Shown: positions 19,816 through 29,169, counted from the first letter of the stretch. The stretch is DNA of 64,000 nt from Paraburkholderia edwinii (GCF_019428685.1 NZ_CP080096.1:496001-560000), one strand, 5' to 3'. The notes: generated from the letters alone by a model not told the origin. Program-made: numbers and translations.

Positions 19816-20008
19816 AGACATCACGCGGCTGCTTTCCGATGCCCTCGAGCGCAAACTCGGCATGCGCGAGTGGTTGGCGGTCGGCGCGCATCTGCCGACT
19901 TGCAGCGGATGCCGGAACTTTCGCAAGCACATTGGGCTGTTGCGAGCGGCGTCGCGGGCGATGAGCGGGCTCGATGATATCGATGATCCGGAGACGCGCG
20001 GGCGATAG
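19802..20008 (+). CDS. Small zinc-finger (zf-HC2-like) protein, likely anti-sigma partner
   Basis: The 68-residue product overlaps the sigma gene by 14 bases and should be translated with it. It carries H-x3-C-x2-C (HLPTCSGC at about residues 30-37), the end of the anti-sigma zinc-binding motif, and an early Cys at position 4. It is much shorter than membrane anti-sigma factors and has no transmembrane segment. It is therefore a cytoplasmic protein that probably binds the sigma factor, possibly as a redox sensor through the zinc site. Confidence 0.75.
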   Translation: MGKCKDITRLLSDALERKLGMREWLAVGAHLPTCSGCRNFRKHIGLLRAASRAMSGLDDIDDPETRGR

Positions 20009-20251
20009 GCGCGCGGGGGCGAGCGTGTGCCTGAGTTGGGCGCGGCCGGTGTGTGGCACTGCCCGGTTTTGTTTGACGCGCCTGGCATGTTTGACACGTA
20101 TGACGCATATAAAGGCGACGGCCCACGTCAGTCCGACGTGATTTGCTTATGCGAATTTATCGGTTCGTGATCATACGCGAGCGAATTATTGTTGAGCGCA
20201 ATCGGTCCACGTTGCGTCCGTCTTTCGCCAGGTCGATCTCCGATCCCCATC

Positions 20252-21220
20252 ATGATTCGTCATCCTTCACTGACGCGCCGCGCGTTTCTCGCCGGCGCCG
20301 GCGCCGTATTGGCCGCGGCGGCCCTGCCCTCCGTCGCTGCCGCACGCGCAAACACCATCCGCATCGGCTATCAGAAGGCAGCTAGCACGCTCGTCCTGCT
20401 GAAAGCGCATGGCACCCTCGAGAAACGCTTTGCACCGCTTGGCATTTCCGTCAAATGGACTGAGTTTCCCGCGGGACCGCAATTGCTCGAAGGACTCAAT
20501 GTCGGCTCGATCGACTTCGGCTATGTCGGCGAGGCGCCGCCCGTCATCGCACAGGCTGCCGGCGCGAATTTCGTCTATACCGCCTATGAACTTCCGACGC
20601 CGCACGCGGAAGGCATCCTTGTGCATCGCGACGCGCCGATAAAATCGGTCGCCGATCTGAAGGGCAAAAAGATCGCGTTCAACAAAGGCTCGGACGTGCA
20701 TTGGTTCCTCGTCGCCGCGCTTCAGAAATCCGGCGTGCAATACGCGGATATCCAACCGGCGTTTCTGCCGCCCGCCGATGCGCGCGCCGCGTTCGAGCGC
20801 GGCGCCGTCGATGCATGGGCGATCTGGGATCCGTTTCTCGAGGCCGCGAAGCGGCAAACCAATGCGCGCTTGCTGACCGACGGCGAAGGGATCGTCAGTC
20901 ATCACCAGTTCTTTTTGAGCGCGCGTCCGTTTGCACAGGAAAACGCCGACGTCATCGCGGCAGTGATCGACGAAGTCGGCAAGGAAGGCGAATGGGTGCG
21001 CGGCCACTATGCCGAAGCGGCCGCACAGCTCGCGCCGATTCAGGGGCTCGACGCGAGCGTCATCGAAGGCGGTCTTCGACACTATGCGCACGTGTATCGC
21101 CCGATCGACGCGCCGGTGCTCGCCGAGCAGCAACGCATTGCCGATACGTTCGCGCAGCTTCGCATCATTCCTGGACAGATCGTGACGAAGGATGCGGTTT
21201 TGCAAGTTGCGAAAGGCTGA
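20252..21220 (+). CDS. ssuA: Aliphatic sulfonate ABC transporter substrate-binding protein
   Basis: The 322-residue product is an SsuA/TauA-type periplasmic binding protein. I start it at ATG 20252, which gives a Tat-type signal (LTRRAFLAGAGAVLAAAALP). The family segment RIGYQKAASTLVLLKAHG follows the cleavage site, and GSIDFGYVGEAPPVIAQA is typical. No permease, ATPase or sulfonate monooxygenase gene is adjacent. It is thus an orphan binding protein that must use a transporter encoded elsewhere. The 240 bp before it contain no gene that I can see. Confidence 0.87.
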   Translation: MIRHPSLTRRAFLAGAGAVLAAAALPSVAAARANTIRIGYQKAASTLVLLKAHGTLEKRFAPLGISVKWTEFPAGPQLLEGLNVGSIDFGYVGEAPPVIAQAAGANFVYTAYELPTPHAEGILVHRDAPIKSVADLKGKKIAFNKGSDVHWFLVAALQKSGVQYADIQPAFLPPADARAAFERGAVDAWAIWDPFLEAAKRQTNARLLTDGEGIVSHHQFFLSARPFAQENADVIAAVIDEVGKEGEWVRGHYAEAAAQLAPIQGLDASVIEGGLRHYAHVYRPIDAPVLAEQQRIADTFAQLRIIPGQIVTKDAVLQVAKG

Positions 21221-21364
21221 GATCGTTGGGGCAGCGCAGGTCGGTTTCTCTGTGAGGGCCGCGCCGCCGCGTCTGCGTTGGGTCCGTGTCTTTCAAGACG
21301 CGAAGGTTAGCTTCTGCTGGACCGCGAGCGTCAGCTTGATTTTGTGGCTGTAGTTGTTGTTGCT

Positions 21365-21402
21365 CAAAGCGCTATTCGATTTATTCGTCGAATAGCGCTT
21401 TG
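21365..21402 (-). terminator. Hairpin overlapping the end of the ArsC-family gene
   Basis: A perfect 15-bp inverted repeat (CAAAGCGCTATTCGA at 21365-21379 and its complement at 21388-21402) has an eight-base loop. The stop codon of the ArsC-family gene lies in that loop. The downstream side has no long U-tract, so termination strength is uncertain. Confidence 0.6.
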
Positions 21403-21743
21403 ACGTTTTCAGGCGGCCGGCCGATGACTGCCTTGCCGTTGCGAACGATGATCGGACGTTGAAGCAGGATCGGGTGTTTGACGAGGGCTTCATAGAGCCG
21501 GTTGTCGTCGACATCGTCGGCACCCAGGTCCAGTTCCTTGTACTCAGGTTCGGTGTTGCGGATCATGTCGCGCACCGTGCAACCGAGCATCCGGTTCAAC
21601 TCCTTTAGCTGCGCGACCGTCAACGGCTCGCGCAGATACTCGACGATCCTGATCGGCTCGTTTGCCGTGTTGAACGAGGTGTCGATGAGGTCGCATGCGC
21701 CTCGCGATTTTGAGCAACGGGGATTGTGATAGATCGTGATCAT
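21381..21743 (-). CDS. arsC: ArsC-family arsenate reductase (glutaredoxin-dependent type)
   Basis: The 120-residue protein has the thioredoxin-like ArsC fold. The start MITIYHNPRCSKSRGA carries the catalytic Cys10 followed by CSKSR, as in glutaredoxin-dependent arsenate reductases, and the segment RPIIVRNGKAVIGRPPE is the usual C-terminal signature with the conserved Arg. There are no other ars genes nearby, so arsenic resistance is not certain. Many genomes have such stand-alone ArsC/YffB-type members. Confidence 0.87.
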   Translation of the reverse strand: MITIYHNPRCSKSRGACDLIDTSFNTANEPIRIVEYLREPLTVAQLKELNRMLGCTVRDMIRNTEPEYKELDLGADDVDDNRLYEALVKHPILLQRPIIVRNGKAVIGRPPENVKALFDE

Positions 21744-21785
21744 CGTCGGTGGGCTCCGTGATTTCGATGGGTGTATCGGTGTCGG

Positions 21786-21816
21786 GTAGCGCGCTTAAGC
21801 AGGTAGCACGCTTAAG
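21786..21816. repeat. Direct repeats carrying CTTAAG upstream of parA
   Basis: GTAGCRCGCTTAAG occurs at 21786-21799 and again at 21803-21816. A related GCACGCTTAAGG is at 22228-22239. All lie in the 650-bp region between the ArsC-family gene and parA. They could be sites for a partition or replication protein. Confidence 0.5.
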
Positions 21817-21978
21817 GCGGGGTCTTGGGATTTTAACGGTGGTGGGGCAACGCTATGCGAGAACGGTCGGAAGGTAACGCTGATCGAGGCTCAGGTTTAT
21901 TTGAGCTGAGGCAGGATCGTGGCGCTTGAGTCGGGGCGCTGTTGAATGATGGTGACTTAAGGGCTGTGACTTAGAGGC

Positions 21979-21998
21979 GGCTTTATGCGCATAAAGCC
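21979..21998. promoter_or_regulatory. parS: parS site 1
   Basis: GGCTTTATGCGCATAAAGCC is a perfect 20-bp palindrome. Its core TTTATGCGCATAAA is shared by two further sites around parA. A palindrome of this form is, as I recall, the partition site of Burkholderia secondary chromosomes. ParB (gene at 23082) is the likely binding protein. Confidence 0.88.
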
Positions 21999-22277
21999 AC
22001 TGCTCTCCAGCGCGCGCGTTGCGACCAGCGTGCGGCCTTTCTGCGAATTCGCGCGCGGGCGCAGTCAAATGAATCCGATCACGCCACCTATGGCGAGGCA
22101 CGAACGAATGTGCGTACCGCCTCGCGTTTGGCTCATGTGACCAACCTTGCGGATGCTTACCCGCCTCGAGCGCTCGGAAAATCCAGGACAAGGCGACCAC
22201 GCACGTGGGCACAGCCAATACCCCTAAGCACGCTTAAGGCTCGACCTCGGGCCGCCATCGAGCGAAGGCGCACCGCC

Positions 22278-22291
22278 TTTATGCGCATAAA
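22278..22291. promoter_or_regulatory. parS: parS site 2
   Basis: The 14-bp palindrome TTTATGCGCATAAA repeats the core of site 1, about 300 bp further on and 104 bp before parA. The flanking bases do not extend the palindrome. Confidence 0.85.
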
Positions 22292-22310
22292 CCTAGGCCA
22301 AATGGCTAAT

Positions 22311-22330
22311 TTGTCGCGGTGTCACGACAA
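22311..22330. promoter_or_regulatory. Inverted repeat in the parA promoter region
   Basis: TTGTCG (22311-22316) and CGACAA (22325-22330) are separated by eight bases, 65 bp before parA. An operator for autoregulation is possible but is not shown by sequence alone. Confidence 0.4.
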
Positions 22331-22394
22331 AATGCATTGAAACAAAAATACATCAAGGTAGAATTCAGCAGCGTCCAATACGGGGAGGTGGAGC

Positions 22395-23057
22395 TTGGCA
22401 GCTGAAATCATCGCAGTCACACAACAAAAGGGCGGTGTCGGAAAGAGCACGATCGCGATGCATCTCGGCGCCGCTTTCCATGAAAAGGGGAAGCGGGTTC
22501 TTGTCGTCGACGCGGACGGACAGAACACCTTGGTTCACTGGGCAAGCGCGTCTTCAGACGGAGAAGCTGGTATTCCCTTTCCCGTCGTCAACCTCTCGGA
22601 AGCCGGTGGGCAAATCCACCGCGAGATCAAGAAGTTCGTCGGCGACTACGACGTCATCGTCGTCGACTGTCCGCCGTCGATCACCGAGAAAGTCTCTGGC
22701 GTTGTCTTGCTGGCCGCGACGGTCGCGGTCATTCCCACATCGTCTTCACCCGCCGACTATTGGTCGAGCGTTGGGCTCGTCAAGCTGATCCAGCAGGCGC
22801 AAGTGATGAACGAAGACCTTCGCGCGGTCTTCCTGCTGAACAAGACTGAAGAGAAACGCATGCTCACGCGCGAACTCAAGCGCGCGTTGGAAGAGCTCGG
22901 TTTTCCGTTGCTCAAAACCCAGATTCCTACCCGTGAGGCGTACAAGCAGGCCATGGCCCTCGGCCAGACGGTGCTGCAAATGAGCGACCGCGGCGCCAAG
23001 CTCGCGAGCGTGGAAATCCGCGCCGTGGCTGACGAGATTGCCGCCCTGCTTCCCTAA
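22395..23057 (+). CDS. parA: ParA-family chromosome partition ATPase
   Basis: The 220-residue ATPase drives segregation of the replicon together with ParB and parS. The deviant Walker A motif KGGVGKST is at residues 12-19, followed by VLVVDADGQ and the Walker B-like VIVVDCPP. The start is TTG 22395, supported by GGGGAGGTGGAG just before it. It lacks the N-terminal DNA-binding domain of large plasmid ParA proteins, so it is the short type. A parS lies two bases after its stop, and parB follows. Confidence 0.93.
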   Translation: MAAEIIAVTQQKGGVGKSTIAMHLGAAFHEKGKRVLVVDADGQNTLVHWASASSDGEAGIPFPVVNLSEAGGQIHREIKKFVGDYDVIVVDCPPSITEKVSGVVLLAATVAVIPTSSSPADYWSSVGLVKLIQQAQVMNEDLRAVFLLNKTEEKRMLTRELKRALEELGFPLLKTQIPTREAYKQAMALGQTVLQMSDRGAKLASVEIRAVADEIAALLP

Positions 23058-23058
23058 A

Positions 23059-23072
23059 TTTATGCGCATAAA
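23059..23072. promoter_or_regulatory. parS: parS site 3, between parA and parB
   Basis: The same TTTATGCGCATAAA palindrome lies between the parA stop (23057) and the parB ATG (23082). ParB binding here could affect translation or transcription of its own gene. Confidence 0.85.
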
Positions 23073-23081
23073 GGTCCCAGA

Positions 23082-24146
23082 ATGAAACCCTCCCAATTCG
23101 CCAAAGGCTTTCAAGCGCGCCCGGATACCACCAGCAGCGAAAAGCGCACAGCACTCGATCGACTCAATGCGATCGACGGCCTTGTGCAGAGCACTCCGCG
23201 TAAAACGGATGAAGTCGTCGGCCGTTCGAGTCAATCGTTAGCTCAGCCTGCATCGAATGAAGTCGAATCGACGGAGTCGATCAACGAATCGCCGCAGTAC
23301 CGCGCGTGGCGCGCCGAACATGGCTACCGTCCGGGGCAAGTCATCGAACTGACGCTGAAAGTTATCAAAGCGAGTCCGTTCAATCCGCGGCATTTCTATC
23401 TGAAGTCGTCGATCGCCGAGCTTGCGGTCAATCTCGCCAAACAAGGTCAGCAGCAGGCGATCCACGTCATTCCTGACTACGACAATCCGGGAACGTACTT
23501 CGTCAGCGACGGTGGCCGCCGTGTGCGCGCGTTGAAGGAAGCCAACAAGGAATCCGTGAAAGCGATCGTGATCGATCTGCCGATCGGCATCCAGAGCTAC
23601 AAACTCGGTTACGACCTCAACGTTCAGCGCGATTCGCAAACCGTGTTCGACAATGCCGTCGTCTGGAAGCGATTTCTCGACGACAAGCATTTCCAGAGTC
23701 AAAAGGAATTGGCCGAGCATCTGGGCCTCGATGAATCGACGGTCGCCGTCGCTCTGTCGATTGCGAAGCTGCCGGAAGTCGTGATGCAAGAAATGGTCGC
23801 CCGACCGGATCGGTTCGGCTCGAACATGGGTTATCAGGTCGGCCGTTATCACTCGGCGCGCGGCACGGATGCGACGCTGCGGCTGATCAACAAGATTCTG
23901 TCCGACGACCTCAGCACGCGCCAGGTCGCCGATATCGTCAAGGGCAGGGCGAGCGCGCAGGAAAGCTCGAAGCCGGCGGGCCGCCAGCGCTACGCGCAGC
24001 GGCTTGAAATCAAGTTCGATGGCGTCTCGGTCGGCGATCTGAAGTCATACGGGGACGATCGCATTGAGCTGCGTCTGCGAGGCCTGTCGCGCGAAAAACG
24101 TGACGACATCCTGCATCAGATCGAGCGCATGCTACAGAAAAAGTAA
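23082..24146 (+). CDS. parB: ParB-family partition protein
   Basis: The 354-residue product is a ParB/RepB/Spo0J-type CTPase. The ParB N-terminal domain lies at about residues 90-180, with the nucleotide-binding box GGRRVRAL near residue 147. A central helix-turn-helix follows ([20 protein letters not shown], about residues 206-225). The N-terminal about 85 residues look disordered and would carry the ParA-contact region. A GxRR-type box is normal for ParB clamps. Together with parA and three palindromic sites this makes a complete parABS system. Confidence 0.93.
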   Translation: MKPSQFAKGFQARPDTTSSEKRTALDRLNAIDGLVQSTPRKTDEVVGRSSQSLAQPASNEVESTESINESPQYRAWRAEHGYRPGQVIELTLKVIKASPFNPRHFYLKSSIAELAVNLAKQGQQQAIHVIPDYDNPGTYFVSDGGRRVRALKEANKESVKAIVIDLPIGIQSYKLGYDLNVQRDSQTVFDNAVVWKRFLDDKHFQSQKELAEHLGLDESTVAVALSIAKLPEVVMQEMVARPDRFGSNMGYQVGRYHSARGTDATLRLINKILSDDLSTRQVADIVKGRASAQESSKPAGRQRYAQRLEIKFDGVSVGDLKSYGDDRIELRLRGLSREKRDDILHQIERMLQKK

Positions 24147-24588
<442 letters not shown>

Positions 24589-25938
24589 TTAAGCCGCGCG
24601 CGATTGATTCAACGTGAAAGCGAGCAGATCGCCGTCCGTCGGCTCGCCCCAGGTCTTGCGCGCGAGCCAATCGAAAAACGCCGTCTCGGCAAGCTTCGAA
24701 TCGAGGCCGCGGCGACGCCAATCGTCGCGCATGTGTGCGCCGAGATCCGGCAATTCGTCTTCCTCGAACGACCGGCGCGCCACCTCCTGCTCAGAATTGC
24801 CCTGTTCCTCGTAGAGCGCTTGCGCTTCCTTGCGCCGGTACGCCGCATATTCGCCCAGCAACCGGGCCTTCAGATCGTCCGCTGGGACGCCGCCTGACGC
24901 CTTGCCGCCACTTGCGGGCGGCAGCGCTTCGACCGGCGGCGCGTAGCCCTTCTTCAGCGCATCCTTGAAGAGCGCCGGCGCGCTGCGTACCGGCGGCAGC
25001 GTTGTGCTGCGCATCCGTTGCTCGGTCATCTGCAGCGCGGCGCGAATCCGATTTTCCTCGCTGTCGGCGTAAAGCGTCTGCGCTTCCTTGAGCGGAATAC
25101 CAATTTTCACCATCCGGTCGACGAGCGTGCTGTCGAATACGTTCGGATGTTCGTCGAGCGCCAGCATCGGCTGCTTGCGCTCCGTCACGCGGAACTGGAT
25201 CTCGGCGACGCGCCGCCCTTCGCGATGCTCGATCAGCTCGACGAAGATGTTGGTGACCGCGTTGACCTCGGCAATCGCCGGCCGCAGGTAGTCGCGCTTG
25301 AAGTATTTGTATTCGCGCTTCGCTTCGTCGCCGGCTTCGGTGTCCGGCGTACCGGACAGAATGGGCCGCCACCATTCCCACGACTCGCGCATCGTCAGAT
25401 GGCTCGGATTGGTCAGATAGCGCACGCAGATCTCGTAGAGCGCGAGGCCCGCGCTACTGCGCAGCTGGCTCTGGAACTGCAGGCTCAGACGCGCGTACTG
25501 CACGGGGTCGAGCAGCTTCTTCTTGATCTTCGGCGCAAACGAGAATTCGACCCACACGCGCCGGGTGGCCGGATCTTCGAGAATTTCGGCATCGGCAATC
25601 AACGTCGAGATGCCCCACTTGCGGCCGGGCTTCTGGCTCGAGGTACCGGTGCTCCACTCGACCTGCACCGACACCATCCGCCGCAGGTGTTCCTTAACGA
25701 GCGCCGTATCGTTCGAATCGAATGCGGAGTTGGCGACGATATCGGACAGGAGCGCGCGATACGTATCGCCTGACTCGTCCGCCTGCTGCGCGACCGCCAG
25801 CAGCACGTTGAACAGCTTGCGGGTAAGGAGCGTGATCTTGCCGCTTTTGGGCTGAATCGCGATGGCCTCGACTGCCTTGCGCAGCTCGGCGGAACTCGGG
25901 CTCACCACATCGGTTTTCTTCGCGCGCTTCGTGGCCAT
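24589..25938 (-). CDS. repA: Replication initiator protein, Rep_3-type
   Basis: The 449-residue product is a plasmid-type initiator with two winged-helix regions. The first half has the Rep_3 pattern, with [18 protein letters not shown] near residue 34, [23 protein letters not shown] and [26 protein letters not shown]. The C-terminal about 130 residues are a charged extension not usual for short plasmid Rep proteins. It should bind the iterons that lie directly upstream of it (26.05-27.46 kb) and start replication there. The ATG is at 25938. An inverted iteron core in its promoter suggests self-repression. Confidence 0.9.
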   Translation of the reverse strand: MATKRAKKTDVVSPSSAELRKAVEAIAIQPKSGKITLLTRKLFNVLLAVAQQADESGDTYRALLSDIVANSAFDSNDTALVKEHLRRMVSVQVEWSTGTSSQKPGRKWGISTLIADAEILEDPATRRVWVEFSFAPKIKKKLLDPVQYARLSLQFQSQLRSSAGLALYEICVRYLTNPSHLTMRESWEWWRPILSGTPDTEAGDEAKREYKYFKRDYLRPAIAEVNAVTNIFVELIEHREGRRVAEIQFRVTERKQPMLALDEHPNVFDSTLVDRMVKIGIPLKEAQTLYADSEENRIRAALQMTEQRMRSTTLPPVRSAPALFKDALKKGYAPPVEALPPASGGKASGGVPADDLKARLLGEYAAYRRKEAQALYEEQGNSEQEVARRSFEEDELPDLGAHMRDDWRRRGLDSKLAETAFFDWLARKTWGEPTDGDLLAFTLNQSRAA

Positions 25939-26003
25939 GCGTCGGATCGGGAAGGATTTTGCGCAAGGATACCGACTGGGGTGATGTGCGTCTATAGGGT
26001 GTC

Positions 26004-26023
26004 CCTCACCATTTCCTGGTGAA
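26004..26023. promoter_or_regulatory. Inverted iteron-core operator in the repA promoter
   Basis: TCACCA (26006-26011) and TGGTGA (26017-26022) form an inverted repeat with a five-base spacer. CTCACC, the core of the iterons, is part of the left arm. It lies 66-84 bp before the repA ATG. In several iteron plasmids (for example pPS10 and pSC101) Rep dimers repress rep from such inverted copies; the same is inferred here. Confidence 0.65.
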
Positions 26024-26057
26024 GCGGGTTTACGAACCGCGACTCACCTCGACCCAT

Positions 26058-27460
26058 TCCCGAAAAGACTCACCTTCCGGATTTTCAGGGTATTCCGGCG
26101 TTCGTTGCTTGTCGCGGCATCCGTAAAAGTCGCTCGCGACGAAGCCGTTGCTCGCGACGTGTCACGGCTCCCGTATCGACTCACCTCAGCAAGCGTCGCA
26201 ATTACGCGACGCAAAACGTGCGGCGAAGGCGCAGGCATTCCGGATGTCCGGCCGGCTTCGGGTGGCTTCGCATGAGCGGCGGCCGCAGGCGCCCGCATTC
26301 AGATCGCGCGCCTGAGGCGAGGCGCCCGCCGTATGGGCGGCACATTGCCTGCATAGAAAGCGCACACGCGGGCCGGGCGGTCCGATCACGACCCGCGGAC
26401 CGCAATCTCCCTCTCGATTTCACAACCGTACCGCGACACCCGGGGACTCACCGCGCCGCCTCATTCCCGAAAACGCTCACCTTAAATATCGTGAGAACCG
26501 CGGAAATCGGACCTTCACCATGTTGCAGCGGGTACAAGACGCGCTCCAGAGTCCCGAAAACTCTCACCTTAGCGCCAGCCGGGGAGGTTTCCATGAGATC
26601 TCCGGGGCTCCGCAGCGGTCTCCCGCAAACCCTCACCTATCGCTGCTCTGCGGAAAATCCCCAATCGATTCTGGTACTTACGATGTACATATAAAGCGGA
26701 TCGTGACCGCCCGACCGATCCCGAAATTCCTCACCTTAGACGCTCGCAACGATGGCCCAGGTACCCAGCCGGATTCTCAAACCGCTCCCGGAAACCCTCA
26801 CCTCTCGGTCGCAGAAAGAGACGAAGTCGCCTGTTGCGACCACCGTCTGTTGTGCTTTTCCGGTGAGTGGACGCAAATCACGTCCCGAATTTCCTCACCT
26901 TAGCCACTTTTAACGGCCTGAAACTATCCCGCAAAGCCTCACCTTTGACCGATATCCAGCCGATCCAGGCAACCGGCCGACGGCAATATGCTCTCCCGGA
27001 TTCGCTCACCTTTAACGACTTGGCCATCTTCGGCTGCCCGTTCTGGACGAAAACGCGCCCAAAACTCCCGAAAAGCCTCACCTTTGCGGGTCGGCGACGC
27101 TCCAAACCACGCGGGAAAGCCCACCGATCCCCGAAAAGCCTCACCTGACAAGGCTCTGCGCTCCCGTTCGCGCTCACCGAATGCATTTTCGACGGCAAAA
27201 AAGCGTCCAGAATCGAAGGCGGAACGCCTCCCGAAGCCGCTCACCGAGGCGCTGTCGGATGCAAAGGCCCGAGATTCCAGCAGAATCGGGGCTTGCGCGC
27301 GTTTATCCCCCGAAAACGCTCACCTTTGCCGCAGGCCGATTTCGCGGGCCTCTCCCGAACCCGCTCACGAACTGTCCTGCAGCTCCTCACCGAGTGCCCC
27401 GAATCCCATCACTGCGCAGTCCCGTGCCGGCTCACCAAGACTCCCGTAAAACTTCACCTG
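26058..27460 (+). other. Iteron field of the replication origin
   Basis: About 20 copies of TCCCG-N6-CTCACCTT, most with AAAA in the spacer, all read on the plus strand. Starts are 26058, 26169 (weak), 26465, 26552, 26621, 26719, 26786, 26883, 26927, 26994, 27066, 27129, 27162, 27229, 27308, 27353, 27375 (weak), 27397 (weak), 27420 and 27442. From 26465 on most spacings lie close to multiples of 11 bp (33, 44, 45, 67, 87, 98 and so on), which keeps sites on one face of the helix. This is the expected binding array for the RepA-type initiator and marks the origin. Confidence 0.9.
27353..27460 (+). repeat. 22-bp phased tandem block at the end of the iteron field
   Basis: The last five iterons start at 27353, 27375, 27397, 27420 and 27442, spaced 22, 22, 23 and 22 bp, or two helical turns. 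Sequence match is weaker than in the spread copies, yet the spacing is strict. The block lies directly next to the AT-rich stretch. Confidence 0.8.
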
Positions 27461-27848
27461 ACTCGCCGGAGATCCTTATCCGGTAAGGGTTTGCCGTGGC
27501 GTTAACGTTTTTAACCAAGGTTCAAGGGTGTTTACTTTTATATCTCTCAAGCGAATGCCCCGCGAGCCGCGGAGAGAAACAGCAAGGTCAACACCGATCA
27601 TGGGATCATTTCGTGTCGTGAAACATAGGGTCGAAATGATGCGAGGCGAGAAAATCTTTTAGTTACAGCAGGTTATAGGCTATTCTTCGCTTTGTTTCAC
27701 GGATGCCCCTTTACAATCGTCGGTAAGCGCGCCCACAGGGTGTTGTACGACGACTGAGCAAGGCTTACGGCGCGCCAACTCCGGAAAACGTAGCAAACAT
27801 TACGTAACTTGTTATGATTCGTCGAATCCTACCTGCGATGAGGCCTAT
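27461..27848. other. AT-rich stretch and gap, possible DNA unwinding element
   Basis: No gene is seen. The part at 27500-27550 (around GTTAACGTTTTTAACC and TTTACTTTTATATC) is much more AT-rich than its surroundings. It directly follows the tandem iterons, so it is the best candidate for strand opening. A second AT-rich stretch is at 27650-27710. Confidence 0.6.
27605..27640. promoter_or_regulatory. Inverted repeat upstream of the KfrA-like gene
   Basis: ATCATTTCG (27605-27613) and CGAAATGAT (27632-27640) are exact complements with an 18-base spacer. A second, short palindrome GATTCGTCGAATC lies at 27816-27828. Either could be an operator for the KfrA-like gene; KfrA proteins are known to repress their own promoters. 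Confidence 0.5.
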
Positions 27849-29054
27849 ATGAACCTCGATGACGAACGCGAGGCGATCCGGCGAGAACTGGATTCAATGC
27901 GGCAAGACGGCGCCCGCCGCCAGGAGCTTTCCCTGCACGCATGCAAGCGGCTCTTTTTCGATCTCGGCGTCCGACCGTCGATGGCTGCCGTTCGAGACCT
28001 GACCCAGACAGGTAGCGCGAGCGACATTCCGAAGGATATCGATGGCTTCTGGGAGCGCATTCGGCAAGCGTCCCGCGTGCGTGTCGGAGCAGGCGCGATT
28101 CCGAAGACGCTCGAAGAGCGCGCCGGAGAGCTGCTCGGCACACTGTACCAGGAAGCACTCGCCGAAGCGCGCACATCGCTCGACGAGGAACGCGCGGAAA
28201 TGCAGGCGTCAATTGCTGCTGCGCACCAGGAAACGCACGACGGCAAGATTCGTCACGAAGCGGCCGAGCAGGCGATCGCCCGCAGCGAAGCGCGCGCGGA
28301 CGCCGCATGGGAACGCGTGCGAGCGCTCGAGGCGCAACTGGCCGCCGCGTCGACGCACGGCAGCGCGCACCACGAAAGTCTGCAGGCGTCGGTACGCCGC
28401 CTCGATGCGGAAAACGAGACGCTGCAGAAACGCATCGAAGCCGAGCAGTCGACCAACGCCGCGCTGCGCGACCGGATCGACGCGCTTCACCAGGAACTGC
28501 GCGAAAGCACTGAACACTACGCGCAGCAGATCAAGGATGCGGTGTCCGAAGCGGAACGTCGCGTGAAGCCGATGCTCGTCGAACTGGATTCGCTGCGCAG
28601 TATGGCGGCGACTTATCAGTCCGGCGTGCGCGATGCGAGCCGCAAGGAGTTTGACTTTATCCAGCAACTCGCGGCCGCCAAAGCGAGAGGCGACCGGCTC
28701 GATGCGCAATTGCGCGAGCAGTCCGACGAACTCGACGCGATGACACGACAGGTTACAGCGCTGCGTGCGCAGCAAGGCATCGATCCTTCGGTCGCGAGTC
28801 TGATGTTTGCACTTGCAAGCGCAGGCCGCTTAAGTGCCGATGAACTTGCGTCGATCGGCACGGCAATCGACGGACACGTCGTGTTGCCTGCGCATTGTCC
28901 GAAATGCGAAGCAGGTGAGCCGGAGTTGTCGCAAGTGGATCACCACTACGAATTATCGTGTCCCGAATGCGAGCATTCATCAGGAACGGGTGCGTCGCGA
29001 CTCGAAGCGGTGGCGCGCTTTCTTTCCGAAGGAACTGTGTCGACGCCTTCGTAA
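27849..29054 (+). CDS. KfrA-like DNA-binding coiled-coil protein with C-terminal zinc ribbon
   Basis: The 401-residue product has a KfrA-type N-terminal DNA-binding domain (about residues 28-110, with LGVRPSMAAVRDLTQTG and DGFWERIRQ). A long alpha-helical coiled coil follows (about 115-315, rich in Ala, Glu, Arg and Gln). The C-terminal segment has CPKC and CPEC pairs (about residues 353-378), a likely zinc ribbon. KfrA proteins are plasmid-borne and help partition or stability. The zinc ribbon is not part of the KfrA proteins I know. The gene starts 389 bp from the last iteron and has GATGAGG as its ribosome site. Confidence 0.8.
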   Translation: MNLDDEREAIRRELDSMRQDGARRQELSLHACKRLFFDLGVRPSMAAVRDLTQTGSASDIPKDIDGFWERIRQASRVRVGAGAIPKTLEERAGELLGTLYQEALAEARTSLDEERAEMQASIAAAHQETHDGKIRHEAAEQAIARSEARADAAWERVRALEAQLAAASTHGSAHHESLQASVRRLDAENETLQKRIEAEQSTNAALRDRIDALHQELRESTEHYAQQIKDAVSEAERRVKPMLVELDSLRSMAATYQSGVRDASRKEFDFIQQLAAAKARGDRLDAQLREQSDELDAMTRQVTALRAQQGIDPSVASLMFALASAGRLSADELASIGTAIDGHVVLPAHCPKCEAGEPELSQVDHHYELSCPECEHSSGTGASRLEAVARFLSEGTVSTPS

Positions 29055-29081
29055 GCCCATGTCGTGCAAGGCTTTTCCGCA

Positions 29082-29154
29082 AAGGTGAGCTTATGCGGGA
29101 GCGCGCGAGGTGAGTCTTTTCGGGACCTTGGCGCATCGGTGAGTACTAGCGGAA
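29082..29154 (-). repeat. Three iteron copies outside the main array
   Basis: On the minus strand TCCCG-N6-CTCACC-type copies lie at 29082-29100 (ending CTCACCTT), 29107-29125 (TCCCGAAAAGACTCACCTC) and 29136-29154 (one mismatch in the first box). They are in the 115-bp gap after the KfrA-like gene, in opposite orientation to the array. Confidence 0.8.
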
Positions 29155-29169
29155 AAGCGCATCACCGGT

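Noticed and set aside
26058..27460. CRISPR array
   Set aside because: Repeats are 19-22 bp, imperfect, with irregular spacing in steps of about 11 bp and no cas genes. They fit iterons beside a Rep gene.
27300..27480. DnaA boxes within the iteron field (TTATCCCCC, TTATCCGGT)
   Set aside because: They differ from TTATCCACA at two or more key positions and cannot be called with confidence.
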